Source: Jannaschia pagri (GTDB taxonomy: Bacteria; Pseudomonadota; Alphaproteobacteria; Rhodobacterales; Rhodobacteraceae). Taken from it: a stretch of DNA of 64,000 nt. Location: assembly GCF_019655435.1 (NCBI RefSeq), contig NZ_BPFH01000002.1, positions 186,001-250,000 of the forward strand. The letters are read 5' to 3'. The notes under the pieces are model-generated. The model was given only the letters and a program-made list of their open reading frames with translations. It did not search any database and was not told the origin of the DNA. Within the stretch, counting starts at the first letter, position 1. Each line of letters opens with the position of its first letter. This document shows positions 53,403 to 62,292 of the stretch, piece after piece. The translations under genes were made by a program, and so were the position numbers.

Positions 53403-54224
53403 ATGCGAGCACGATCCACGTTTGTCCCTGCCATTGCCCTCCTGGCCCTGGCTGCCTGTGAACCCGCGATCCCCGAAAGTGGCCCGCGGGGCGCGGGGTT
53501 CGACACGCCCGATCAATACGCCCAGCGCCGAGAAGCGGAGTTGCGGACCGGTGTGCGCGCGCCGCAGACCGTGCGGCCCCCAGCCACCCCAGCAGCGGAG
53601 AGCGCCCCGGCGCCCGCGCCCGTCTCGGAGGCGCAGCAATTGGCCAATGAGACGCGGCAAGTCCTGGGGGCCCCGACCCAAGCTCCACAGCCCCCGGCCC
53701 CGGCGCCCTTGCCTACGGCTGCGACTACGACCACGACCTTGCCAGCCCCTGCTCCGCTGCCCAGCGCCGCGCCTGTGCCCGCGCCCGCACCGACGACGAC
53801 CGCCGCCGTTGACCTGAGCCGCGACAATCCTGGCCTAAGCCAAGAACAAGACTTTGGCGTTGTGTCGGCCCAGCGGACCATCGAAGACGACGCCGCCCGC
53901 GTGAATGCCGCGCGACAACAATATCAGCTTGTCCGCCCCACGGAATTGCAGCGTCCCAACGACAACGGGCCCAACATTATTGCCTACGCGTTGGAACGGG
54001 CCAAACCCGTGGGCGCCTCCGGCAGCTACCGGCGACCGGCACTGGCATCCAACCGCCGGTCGGAGCAACGGTGCCAAGGCTATCGCACCGCCGATGTTGC
54101 CCAGGAAGAGTTCCTGTCCGCCGGGGGGCCGGAACGGGATCGTTTGAACCTGGACCCCGACGGGGACGGCAATGCCTGCGGCTGGGATCCGGCGACCTTC
54201 CGCAGCCTCGTGCGCAACCAATAG
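53403..54224 (+). CDS. Lipoprotein with excalibur-like C-terminal domain
   Basis: The 273-residue protein has a lipoprotein signal (LLALAAC), a Pro/Ala/Thr-rich stalk (about residues 50-145) and a C-terminal 45-residue region with two cysteines and an EF-hand-like loop (LDPDGDGNACGWDP), the pattern of excalibur calcium-binding domains found in secreted proteins. It begins 32 bases after gatA and is followed after 1 base by a cell-wall amidase gene, which suggests an envelope role. Confidence 0.78.
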   Translation: MRARSTFVPAIALLALAACEPAIPESGPRGAGFDTPDQYAQRREAELRTGVRAPQTVRPPATPAAESAPAPAPVSEAQQLANETRQVLGAPTQAPQPPAPAPLPTAATTTTTLPAPAPLPSAAPVPAPAPTTTAAVDLSRDNPGLSQEQDFGVVSAQRTIEDDAARVNAARQQYQLVRPTELQRPNDNGPNIIAYALERAKPVGASGSYRRPALASNRRSEQRCQGYRTADVAQEEFLSAGGPERDRLNLDPDGDGNACGWDPATFRSLVRNQ

Positions 54225-54225
54225 G

Positions 54226-54894
54226 GTGCGCCAAATCCCAAGTCCGAACTGCGGTCCACGGCGGAGCGGATACACGGCCCCTGACTTGATCGTCCTGCAC
54301 TATACGGCGATGGAGGGCGGCGCAGGTCCCGCCATTCAGACCCTGTGTTCGCCCGAAGCCCAAGTGTCCTGCCACTATGTGATCGACGAGGGCGGAGAGC
54401 TCACTCAGTTGGTCCAAGACAGCGATCGCGCCTGGCACGCAGGGCGCGGGCGGTGGGGGGAGAGCGACGACGTCAACTCCCGCTCCATCGGGATCGAGCT
54501 GTCGAATACGGGCGTGGCCCCTTTCCCGGAGCCGCAGATGGACGCTCTGGAGGACCTGTTACGGGATCTGATGGCCCGCCATGGCATCGACCCAAAGGGC
54601 GTGATCGGCCATTCCGACTGCGCGCCGGGGCGCAAAATCGACCCAGGGACCAGATTTGACTGGCGACGGCTGGCGCTGCGCGGGTTGTCGATCTGGCCGC
54701 CATCGACACTCCCCGAAGGATCAGCGGGTACGTTTGCTGCCCATCTCCGATCTGCTGGGTGGACGGCGGAAGTTGATGACCAAACGCTGCTCAGCGCGTT
54801 CCGGCTCCGCTTTCGACCTTGGGCCACCGGGCCCTGCGATGCGCAGGATGCTGGCATCGCGCGATGGCTAGCAGAGACCTATCCCACCCGTTGA
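54226..54894 (+). CDS. N-acetylmuramoyl-L-alanine amidase (AmiD-like, Amidase_2)
   Basis: The 222-residue zinc enzyme cleaves between MurNAc and the stem peptide. Zinc ligands are H25 in LIVLHYTAM, and the His and Asp of GHSDCAPGRKIDPG; the middle SCHYVIDEGGELTQLVQ is typical. No signal peptide is visible, so it may act on recycled anhydro-muropeptides in the cytoplasm (AmpD-like) or be secreted another way. GTG at 54226 follows the lipoprotein stop by one base; this start fixes the family N-terminus. Confidence 0.86.
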   Translation: MRQIPSPNCGPRRSGYTAPDLIVLHYTAMEGGAGPAIQTLCSPEAQVSCHYVIDEGGELTQLVQDSDRAWHAGRGRWGESDDVNSRSIGIELSNTGVAPFPEPQMDALEDLLRDLMARHGIDPKGVIGHSDCAPGRKIDPGTRFDWRRLALRGLSIWPPSTLPEGSAGTFAAHLRSAGWTAEVDDQTLLSAFRLRFRPWATGPCDAQDAGIARWLAETYPTR

Positions 54895-54925
54895 CGCCAC
54901 CCGGCCGAGCGACTAGGCGCGACCG

Positions 54926-55297
54926 GCGGGGGGCCGGACGGCCGCGGGTGCATGCATCCGAGGAAAGTCGGGACTCCACAAAGCAACGGTGCCGGGTAAC
55001 GCCCGGGCGGGGCAACCCGACGGATAGCGCCACAGAGAACAGACAGCCCTGCACGCAGGGTGATGGTGAAACGGTGGGGTAAGAGCCCACCGGGGGGCTG
55101 GCAACAGCGCCCGCATGGCAAGCCCCACCGGGAGCAATGCCGAATAGGGACCCACCGCATTCTTCGGAATGCTCCGGTGCTTTGCCGCAGGGGTCCGGGT
55201 TGGCAGCTAGAGGCCCCGAAGCGATTCGTGGCCGAGAGGAATGGTCGTCGAACCGGGCATGCCCCGGGGAACAGAATCCCGCTTACAGGCCCCCCGC
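54926..55297 (+). ncRNA. rnpB: RNase P RNA (bacterial type A)
   Basis: The conserved core segments GAGGAAAGTCGGGACTCCAC (54960s) and ACAGAATCCCGCTTACAGG (about 55271-55289) are present in the right order. Ends are set by P1: GCGGGGGGCC (54926-54935) pairs with GGCCCCCCGC (55288-55297). P2 pairs GACGGCC (54937-54943) with GGTCGTC near 55243. The true 5' end may lie a few bases further out. It processes tRNA precursors with RnpA. Confidence 0.93.
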
Positions 55298-55410
55298 ACG
55301 CGCCAAATGGGCGAAACCCCGCTGCAAAGGCAGGTTATCATTCACTTTCGCCAGAAAGAATTTGCTTCGACTCACGGCGGCCTACCATCTTTGGTGTTGG
55401 GGGATGCTGC

Positions 55411-55824
55411 ATGGAAGATCGAGACCTAAACGAACCAGACATCCATCAGGCGCCCAGACCGCTGTCTTCGTCTGAACGCGCCATCCGTGGTGTCGCCCGG
55501 AGCGAGGATCGTCTGGGCTTCGTGACACCGGATGGTCGAATCGCAACGTTCAGCGCGCGATTGAGCACGGACTTGGGGTTCGACGATCCGGCCACACTCA
55601 GCGGCCTAAAACTCGACAGCCTTTGGCGCCATAAGGACCGACCCGCGGTGGCTTGTGCTTTCGCCCAGGCGCAATGCGGTCAGACGGGACGCGCAGAGGT
55701 CGGTTTGGACTACTTGTCCGACGGTTTGGGCGCGGCGAGTGTCTGTTTCCGCCCCGATCAAGGCGGCCATGGAGTCCTAATGAAGCTGTCTTGGGCCGAC
55801 GCCGACAGGGCTCCGCATCCCTAG
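55411..55824 (+). CDS. PAS-like single-domain protein
   Basis: The 137-residue protein has a PAS-like body ([23 protein letters not shown], later [11 protein letters not shown] and [10 protein letters not shown]) with no kinase, cyclase or DNA-binding part. It lies between rnpB and rpmG. Such short PAS proteins may bind a small ligand and a partner. The N-terminal 40 residues are disordered-looking. The call rests on pattern only. Confidence 0.5.
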   Translation: MEDRDLNEPDIHQAPRPLSSSERAIRGVARSEDRLGFVTPDGRIATFSARLSTDLGFDDPATLSGLKLDSLWRHKDRPAVACAFAQAQCGQTGRAEVGLDYLSDGLGAASVCFRPDQGGHGVLMKLSWADADRAPHP

Positions 55825-55937
55825 GGCCATTCAGGCGCCGTCAGCGGCTTGACAGCAGATGCTCAGCGCATAAAAGGCGACTTCGATTTAGTGACGGCGG
55901 CGCGCCAGGCGCAGCCTTGCGGCGCAGGAGACACCCG

Positions 55938-56105
55938 ATGGCGAAGCCCACCACGATTAAGATCCGGCTGAATTCCTCGGCTGGCACAGGCCACTTCTAC
56001 GTAACCAAAAAGAACGCTCGGACCATGACCGAGAAGATGGTCGTACGCAAATACGACCCCGTTGCGCGGAAGCATGTCGAATACAAGGAAGGTAAGATCA
56101 AGTAA
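55938..56105 (+). CDS. rpmG: 50S ribosomal protein L33
   Basis: The 55-residue basic protein matches L33: [26 protein letters not shown] and [18 protein letters not shown], cited in parts. It is the cysteine-free form, so it does not bind zinc. AGGAG lies 8 bases before the ATG, and a strong terminator follows. Confidence 0.97.
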   Translation: MAKPTTIKIRLNSSAGTGHFYVTKKNARTMTEKMVVRKYDPVARKHVEYKEGKIK

Positions 56106-56140
56106 GCCCAGGCTTACGCACCTTACCAGCCTAGTGATCA

Positions 56141-56174
56141 GGGCCGCGCGAGACATTCGCTGCGGCCCTTTTTC
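56141..56174 (+). terminator. Rho-independent terminator after rpmG
   Basis: AGGGCCGC (56141-56148) pairs with GCGGCCCT (56163-56170) and is followed by a run of T to 56174. Confidence 0.85.
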
Positions 56175-56221
56175 GTGGTCGCGCCGTCCGTCTGGCCCTG
56201 CCCGGTTTTAAGGAGTCCCAG

Positions 56222-56719
56222 ATGCCAGAGCTACGCCCCACAACGATCACGGACCTACCCGCGGTCGAAACACTGCTTGCCGCGTCCTACCCCCGACTGC
56301 TGGCGGCGGATTACCCGCCTTCGGTCCTGGTCACCGCTTTGCCCCGTATCGTGCGCGCGCAACCGGCCCTCTTGGCCAGCGGCACCTATTACGCGGTCAT
56401 GGAGGGGGCCGAAGCGCGCGCCGCCGGAGGGTTTACGCTTTGGGCGCCGGGTGGTCAGGCAACCGCGACGCCCGGTTTGGGCCACATAAGGCATGTTGCG
56501 GCGCATCCCGACCACCTGCGGCGCGGATATGCGCGCCGCGTGATGGACCACGCCATCGGGACGGCGCGGCAAATGGGCCTGCGACGGCTGGAGTGTCTAT
56601 CGACCCGCACGGCGGTTCCGTTCTACGGCGCGCTGGGGTTTCAAACCATAGAGGCCGTTGACGTCCCCTTAGCCGACGGCGTCGTCTTCCCTTCGGTGCG
56701 GATGACCTTGGACCTGTGA
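56222..56719 (+). CDS. GNAT family N-acetyltransferase
   Basis: The 165-residue protein has the acetyl-CoA loop HPDHLRRGYARRVMDHAI (RRGYAR fits R/QxxGxA), preceded by the beta strand GHIRHVAA, and ends with the VPFYGALGFQTIE motif. AAGGAG lies 7 bases before the ATG. The acceptor is unknown. Confidence 0.87.
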   Translation: MPELRPTTITDLPAVETLLAASYPRLLAADYPPSVLVTALPRIVRAQPALLASGTYYAVMEGAEARAAGGFTLWAPGGQATATPGLGHIRHVAAHPDHLRRGYARRVMDHAIGTARQMGLRRLECLSTRTAVPFYGALGFQTIEAVDVPLADGVVFPSVRMTLDL

Positions 56720-56770
56720 CGCGCAGGCCTGGCCTCCCCGCGTGCGAGTCATGTCAGACTGGCCCGGACC

Positions 56771-57940
56771 TCAGGCCAACAGGCCGGGGTCAGGTCCCAT
56801 TTCAACGCTGGGGAAGACCGTGGACGTGAGGAACGCCGCGTCCAGCCCGAACAGGCCGCGCATTGCCCAGGCCGCATAGCTGCGCACATCCCCCGTGGGC
56901 ATCAAATCCCGGCGGTCCAGCAGGTCGGCCTCAGCCAACCCGGGCCATTGGCCCCAGACCTGCCCGCCACGCACGGCGCCGCCAGCCACCACCAACGTTC
57001 CGCCGGTCCCGTGGTCCGTCCCGCGCGTGCCGTTCTCAGCCGCTGTGCGTCCAAACTCGGTCATGGCCAGGACAGTCGTCCTGTCCCAGACCGGCCCGAG
57101 ATCAGCCTGCAGGCGCAGAATGCCCGCCGCCAGGCGTCCATAGGGGCGGCGCAACTGATTGGCTTGATTGCGATGGGAATCCCAACCGGGAATCGACAGC
57201 GCGGCGATCCGGGCGCTGCCGGACAATTGCTTGGCCGCGAAGGTGAACAGCGCCTCGACCTTGTCCTGCCCCTCCTTGCGTTTGTCAGGACCATCCGCCG
57301 AGAGGAGCAGGGCCTCCTCCGCCGTTTCGCGAAACAGGGGGTCATCGTGGTATACATGCAGCAACAGATCCCGCGTCGCCTGCGTCAGATCCAGGGCCGC
57401 GTCCGGGGCCCAACTGGATGCGGGCGCCTCCCCGCGCAGCAACAGCATATCATCCCGACCGATGGCAAAGGCCGTGCGCCCCGTCGCCTGGGGCAGCCCT
57501 GCCAGCAGCCGGTTGAGCCAGCCGTCGCGACCGCTCAAGGGCGGCACCTCTCCGGCGGTTCCAGCCTCCAGAATGTCTTGTCCGTCAAAATGGCTGCGGC
57601 GCCCCCGGTACGGGGTGCTCACCGCCTGGGCAAAGCCCAACTGACCCGCCCGCCAAAGCGGCATCAGATCCGCAAGCCCAGGCGCCAAAGCGTGAAACCC
57701 CGTCAGGTCCAAGGCCCCGCCCGCCGGTCCCGTATCGAACCCAGGTCGCAGACGCACCAAGTCAGGATCCCCATAGGGTTGGAGGGCATCCAGCCCGTCC
57801 ATCGCCCCCCGGAGGATCACAACCACCAAGCGATTGTCCGACGGCATATCGGCAAAGGCCATGGGCGTCACGAAGGGAGAGGCCGCGAGCGAACAGCCAA
57901 GCGTGGACAGAAACCTGCGTCGATCAAGGGTCAGCGCCAT
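56771..57940 (-). CDS. DUF1501 protein with Tat signal
   Basis: The 389-residue protein starts with a Tat signal (LDRRRFLSTLGCSLAASPF) and has the alkaline phosphatase/sulfatase-like fold of DUF1501: VVVILRGAMDGLDALQPYGDP, SHFDGQDILE and MTEFGRTAAENGTRGTDHGTGG. It is periplasmic. The gene begins 4 bases after the DUF1800 gene. The pair is widespread but has no agreed function. Confidence 0.9.
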   Translation of the reverse strand: MALTLDRRRFLSTLGCSLAASPFVTPMAFADMPSDNRLVVVILRGAMDGLDALQPYGDPDLVRLRPGFDTGPAGGALDLTGFHALAPGLADLMPLWRAGQLGFAQAVSTPYRGRRSHFDGQDILEAGTAGEVPPLSGRDGWLNRLLAGLPQATGRTAFAIGRDDMLLLRGEAPASSWAPDAALDLTQATRDLLLHVYHDDPLFRETAEEALLLSADGPDKRKEGQDKVEALFTFAAKQLSGSARIAALSIPGWDSHRNQANQLRRPYGRLAAGILRLQADLGPVWDRTTVLAMTEFGRTAAENGTRGTDHGTGGTLVVAGGAVRGGQVWGQWPGLAEADLLDRRDLMPTGDVRSYAAWAMRGLFGLDAAFLTSTVFPSVEMGPDPGLLA

Positions 57941-57944
57941 GGCA

Positions 57945-59300
57945 CTACCTCCGTTGAAACTCGGGCGAAGACAGGATCAGACCGATTCCGGAGCGCCGGT
58001 CTTCGGCGGCCTGGGCGGCAAACCGCGTGCGGGGCGAGGCCAGATCCGCCAAGGCTGTGTCTACGAAAGCGCGCGGGTCCGGCAGGTTCGGCCACCGCCC
58101 GGCCAGATCCATGCCCCACTGAATGCGCGCGGCGAGGGTCTGGGGCGTCACCCAAGCCTCGGCCGCCTCGGGCCAGCCGTCGGGCCCTGGCGCCCGCTGC
58201 AAGGGCTGCCCCATCAAGCGCATGGGGTTGATGAGCATCGTCCGGATCAGACGGTTCCCCTGCTCCGGCAAGCGATCAACGGGGCCGAGCGCCCGCGTCG
58301 CAGCGGCGACAAATTCGAGTGGTCGGCGAACCTTCCGCAGGGTCGGCTCCGCCGAGACCGGATGATCCAACAGCACCCCATAGACGGACAGCAGATCGCC
58401 ATCCGTGGCAATCCAGCGCACGGCCATGGCCTGAACCAAGCCATCGGGCGGTGTATCCGCCAGGAAGTGCCGGGCCAGCTTCGCCGATAGGTGCCGGGCC
58501 GTGTCGGGGTGAACCGCCAGATCCTGCAAGACCCGCACGATGGCCCCGCTGTCCGCCGCCCTTTCCTGCCCATAGGAGCGGCCCAGCACGATCTCTGCCC
58601 CCGGTTCCGCAGAGTTTGGCTGAAAGTGGGGAAGCCCCTCTTTGGTCACCGTCAGCCCGGTCAGAAGCTCGGCCAATTGGCGCACATCCGATTGGGTATA
58701 GCTGCCGCCAACCCCCAGCGTGTGCAGTTCTAGCACCTCGCGGGCGAGGTTCTCATTGAGCCCTCCTCCGCGCTGCCCCCGGCGGGAGCCGGGACCGACG
58801 GAGCGGTCTTGGTCCAGGTAAGACACCATGGCCGGATGCATCACGGCGGACACAAGAAGGTCACCAAACCGGCCCGTAATATACGGACGAACCGCGTCCT
58901 CGGTATAGCCAGAGATGGTCTTACGCAGACGTCCCTGCCCCTCAGAAACCGTAAAGTGATCCGCCCAGAACCAGGCCAAGCGCTCGCGGAAGCCGTCCTC
59001 GGTCCGCGCCGCCCGGGCAACGATACGCGCGAGATCCGCATGGTATCCGGCGTTGAACACGCGGGCATGCTCCCGAAACGCGTCGACCGCAGCATCCCCA
59101 TTCTTGCGGTTCTGCCGCAGCCGGATCCACTGCATGACGCCCGCAACCCGCACATCCCAGCCCGGCTGGGGGAACCGCTGGGCCATGTGATCCGGTCCAG
59201 CAAGGCGGTCGAGCATGTCGGATGCGCCGCGCGGGGCCGGCACCTGGGGCGACAATCCAGTGCCAAAGCGCACGGCAGCCAGGGTGGGACTTAGGGTCAT
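57945..59300 (-). CDS. DUF1800 protein
   Basis: The 451-residue protein matches DUF1800: RLAGPDHMAQRFP, WFWADHFTVS, NENLAREVLELHTLGVGGSYTQSDVRQLAELLTGL (cited in part), and LSAKLARHFLADTPP. No signal peptide is obvious. It is always paired with a DUF1501 protein, as here, and both may act together in the envelope. Function unknown. Confidence 0.9.
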   Translation of the reverse strand: MTLSPTLAAVRFGTGLSPQVPAPRGASDMLDRLAGPDHMAQRFPQPGWDVRVAGVMQWIRLRQNRKNGDAAVDAFREHARVFNAGYHADLARIVARAARTEDGFRERLAWFWADHFTVSEGQGRLRKTISGYTEDAVRPYITGRFGDLLVSAVMHPAMVSYLDQDRSVGPGSRRGQRGGGLNENLAREVLELHTLGVGGSYTQSDVRQLAELLTGLTVTKEGLPHFQPNSAEPGAEIVLGRSYGQERAADSGAIVRVLQDLAVHPDTARHLSAKLARHFLADTPPDGLVQAMAVRWIATDGDLLSVYGVLLDHPVSAEPTLRKVRRPLEFVAAATRALGPVDRLPEQGNRLIRTMLINPMRLMGQPLQRAPGPDGWPEAAEAWVTPQTLAARIQWGMDLAGRWPNLPDPRAFVDTALADLASPRTRFAAQAAEDRRSGIGLILSSPEFQRR

Positions 59301-59404
59301 GGGCGTCTCCGCTACGAACCTTCATGCAAAACCTAGGCACGAAGGCCGCGCAGCGGTAGGGGCAAGTCGGTGGTCGGCGAGGTCCCGCGTGGCGCATCGG
59401 CGCA

Positions 59405-59429
59405 CAATGCCAGCGCACGCATGGCATTG
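59405..59429 (-). terminator. Hairpin behind aspS
   Basis: CAATGCCA (59405-59412) pairs with TGGCATTG (59422-59429) around a 9-base loop; no T tract on the minus strand. Its use as a terminator is uncertain. Confidence 0.35.
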
Positions 59430-59475
59430 CCCGTCGGATCAGCACCAAAGCCCGCGCGGCGCGCAGCCGAAGAGA

Positions 59476-61248
59476 TCAGTCCTTCGGCACCACGCGCAGG
59501 CCCAGTTCCAACAACTGCCCGGACACCGGCTCCGATGGCGCGCCCATCATCAGATCCTCGGCCCGCTGGTTCATGGGGAAGAGGATGACCTCGCGGATGT
59601 TCGCCTCATCGGCCAGGAGCATGACGATCCGGTCGATCCCAGCGGCACAGCCACCGTGGGGCGGGGCGCCATATTGGAACGCTTTGACCATCCCGCCGAA
59701 CCGCTTCTCGACCTCATCGCGACCATAACCCGCCAGTTCAAACGCCTTGAACATGATCTCAGGCCGGTGGTTCCGAATGGCGCCAGAGATCAACTCATAG
59801 CCATTACAGGCCAGGTCGTACTGGTAGCCGAGGACATCTTCCGGGTCGCCTTCCAACGCGTCCATGCCGCCTTGGGGCATGGAGAAAGGATTGTGGCTGA
59901 AGTCCAGCTGCCCCTCGTCGTCGCGCTCATACATGGGGAAGTCCACGATCCAAGCGAAGGCGAAGCGATCCTTGTCCGTCAGGCCCAGTTCCTCGCCGAT
60001 AACCGTCCGCGCGCGCCCCGCGACCGCCTCGAAAGTGGAGGGTTTGCCGCCCAGGAAGAACGCCGCATCGCCGACGCCCAGGTCCAGCTGCTGCCGGATG
60101 GCTTCGGTCCGCTCTGGGCCGATGTTCTTGGCTAGCGGCCCTGCGGCCTCCATGCCTTCTGACCCTTCGCGCCAGAAGATGTAACCCATCCCAGGCAGCC
60201 CTTCGCCCTGGGCAAACTTGTTCATCCGGTCGCAGAACTTTCGGCTGCCCCCCGTGGGCGCCGGGATGGCGCGGATCTCGGTGCCGTCTTGTTCCAGGAG
60301 GTTCGCAAAGATCGCAAAGCCAGAGCCGCGGAAATGCTCGCTGACCACCTGCATTTCGATTGGGTTGCGCAGGTCGGGCTTGTCCGTTCCGTACTTGAGC
60401 GCCGCATCGCGGTAAGAGATCAAGGGCCAGTCGGTGTCGACCTTACGGCCCTTGCCAAACTCTTCGAAGAGACCCTGAACGACGGGCTGAATCGCAGCGA
60501 ATACATCCTCTTGCCGTACGAAGCTCATCTCCATGTCGAGCTGGTAGAAGTCCGTCGGCGACCGGTCCGCACGGGGATCTTCGTCGCGGAAGCAGGGGGC
60601 GATCTGAAAGTACTTATCGAACCCAGACACCATCAGAAGCTGTTTGAACTGCTGCGGTGCTTGGGGCAGCGCGTAGACCTTGCCGGGATGCAGGCGCGAG
60701 GGCACGACGAAGTCGCGCGCGCCTTCGGGGCTGGAGGCCGTGATGATCGGCGTCTGGAATTCGTTGAAACCCTGATCCCACATACGGTTACGGATCGATC
60801 TTACCACGTTGGACCGCAGGATCATGTTCTGCTGCATCGCATCCCGCCGCAGATCCAGGAACCGATATCGCAGCCGCGTCTCTTCCGGGTACTCCTGATC
60901 GCCAAAGACCTGCAGCGGTAATTCGGAGGCGCTGCCGAGCACTTCCATGTCGCGGATAAAGACTTCGACTTCACCCGTTGGGATCTTTGGGTTCACAAGG
61001 TCCGCGTCGCGGGCCTTCACGGTGCCGTCGATCCGGATGCACCACTCCGCCCGGACTTTTTCGACGTCTTGGAAGACGGGGCTGTCCGGGTCGCACAAAA
61101 GCTGCGTCATACCGTAGTGGTCGCGCAGGTCGATAAACAGCACGCCACCATGGTCACGGATCCGGTGAACCCAGCCTGACAAGCGGATGGTCTGACCGAC
61201 ATCGTCTTTGGTCAAACCGGCGCAGGTGTGGGTGCGAAAGGCGTGCAT
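59476..61248 (-). CDS. aspS: Aspartate-tRNA ligase
   Basis: The 590-residue class II synthetase has an N-terminal OB domain ([23 protein letters not shown]), motif 2 around [20 protein letters not shown], a GAD insertion domain and motif 3 (GIDRIVMLL). GGAGGA lies 6 bases before the ATG at 61248. Since GatCAB is encoded nearby, it may charge both tRNA-Asp and tRNA-Asn. Confidence 0.96.
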   Translation of the reverse strand: MHAFRTHTCAGLTKDDVGQTIRLSGWVHRIRDHGGVLFIDLRDHYGMTQLLCDPDSPVFQDVEKVRAEWCIRIDGTVKARDADLVNPKIPTGEVEVFIRDMEVLGSASELPLQVFGDQEYPEETRLRYRFLDLRRDAMQQNMILRSNVVRSIRNRMWDQGFNEFQTPIITASSPEGARDFVVPSRLHPGKVYALPQAPQQFKQLLMVSGFDKYFQIAPCFRDEDPRADRSPTDFYQLDMEMSFVRQEDVFAAIQPVVQGLFEEFGKGRKVDTDWPLISYRDAALKYGTDKPDLRNPIEMQVVSEHFRGSGFAIFANLLEQDGTEIRAIPAPTGGSRKFCDRMNKFAQGEGLPGMGYIFWREGSEGMEAAGPLAKNIGPERTEAIRQQLDLGVGDAAFFLGGKPSTFEAVAGRARTVIGEELGLTDKDRFAFAWIVDFPMYERDDEGQLDFSHNPFSMPQGGMDALEGDPEDVLGYQYDLACNGYELISGAIRNHRPEIMFKAFELAGYGRDEVEKRFGGMVKAFQYGAPPHGGCAAGIDRIVMLLADEANIREVILFPMNQRAEDLMMGAPSEPVSGQLLELGLRVVPKD

Positions 61249-61273
61249 GGGCGGGTCCTCCGGGGGGCCAAAA

Positions 61274-61302
61274 ACGGGTCGCGCCGGTTGAGCGTGACCC
61301 GT
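61274..61302 (-). terminator. Hairpin between the HAD-like gene and aspS
   Basis: ACGGGTCGCGC pairs with GCGTGACCCGT (11 bp with one G:T) around a 7-base loop. It lies behind the HAD-like gene and ahead of aspS; it could end one or regulate the other. Confidence 0.45.
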
Positions 61303-61327
61303 GCCCGAAGTCAACCCCGGGGCCGCG

Positions 61328-62008
61328 TCACTCGGCGGCGAAGGCCTCACGGGGCAGGTCCAGCGCCGCGTCCGCACGGTCGACCACGCGGACGCCCTCT
61401 GGGAAGGCGCGGTCGCGGGCTGCCACGCCGGGCACCCCAATGACCTGCAGACCCGCCGCGAGTGCGGCCTCGGCACTTTCAGGCGTGTCCTCAATCGCAA
61501 TCGCATCGGACGCCTCGACGCTCAAGGCCAACAACGCAGCTTCATAGATGTCGGGCGACGGCTTACCACGGGCCACCATGGAGCGGTCGCCAACCCAGTC
61601 GAACGCCTGCCGAGACACCTTGGGCGACAGATTTTCGAGGATCAGTTCTACTTGGGCACGGGACGTCGTCGTGCAGAGCCCGAGGGCGATGCCCGTTTCA
61701 CGGCAGTGGGAGATAACCTCCTCGACACCGGGCCGAGGTTCTACGCCCAGGCGCCGCACCAACGCCTCGAAGTTCGCCTGCTTGGACTGGTGGACCGCCG
61801 CCGCATCCACGGTTTGGCCCGCGTCATCGGCGTAACGGGCGATCCGCGCCGCGCCTCCGGGCGTGTGCAACATGCGGTAATACGTTTGAGGCTCCCACAC
61901 CCAATCCAGGTCATGGGCGATGAACGCCAGATTGAAGGCCCGGCGTTGCAGTTCAGAGGTTTCGGCCAAGGTGCCGATGGCACCGAACAAAAGGGCTTTG
62001 CAGGTCAT
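61328..62008 (-). CDS. HAD-superfamily protein lacking the motif I aspartates
   Basis: The 226-residue protein has the CbbY-like HAD fold with a helical cap. Motif II ([10 protein letters not shown]), motif III lysine ([10 protein letters not shown]) and motif IV ([12 protein letters not shown]) are present. Motif I, normally DxDxT, reads [10 protein letters not shown]9 and I11 replace both aspartates, so normal phosphatase chemistry is not expected. It may bind a phospho-ligand without turnover. The start at 62008 has only a weak ribosome site. Confidence 0.8.
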   Translation of the reverse strand: MTCKALLFGAIGTLAETSELQRRAFNLAFIAHDLDWVWEPQTYYRMLHTPGGAARIARYADDAGQTVDAAAVHQSKQANFEALVRRLGVEPRPGVEEVISHCRETGIALGLCTTTSRAQVELILENLSPKVSRQAFDWVGDRSMVARGKPSPDIYEAALLALSVEASDAIAIEDTPESAEAALAAGLQVIGVPGVAARDRAFPEGVRVVDRADAALDLPREAFAAE

Positions 62009-62229
62009 CGCGAGTCGCTTTCTGTCTTTGCATCGAGATTGGCCGTCTCGCCGGAGATAGCCGGGCGTGGGCCGCCGTAAAGTAAGCGGGTCGAGTTTCG
62101 CGGTCGGGCGACGCGACATCGCGTGCCGACCGTGGGTCAACGCGCTGAAGCCCATAGGGTTCCATCCCAACGCCCCAACCAATCGGACCCGGATTCCACA
62201 GGGCGGCTCGCTTTGCATGCGCCGTGGGG

Positions 62230-62257
62230 TTGTGCCCACCTGTCGCCCGCCTATAAG
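62230..62257 (+). promoter_or_regulatory. Possible carB promoter
   Basis: TTGTGC (62230-62235) and TATAAG (62252-62257) are separated by 16 bases, 35 bases before the carB ATG. The rest of 62009-62292 holds no gene. Confidence 0.35.
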
Positions 62258-62292
62258 GCGGCCAATTTGGCGCGCTGCAGGGGGTCCGGACC

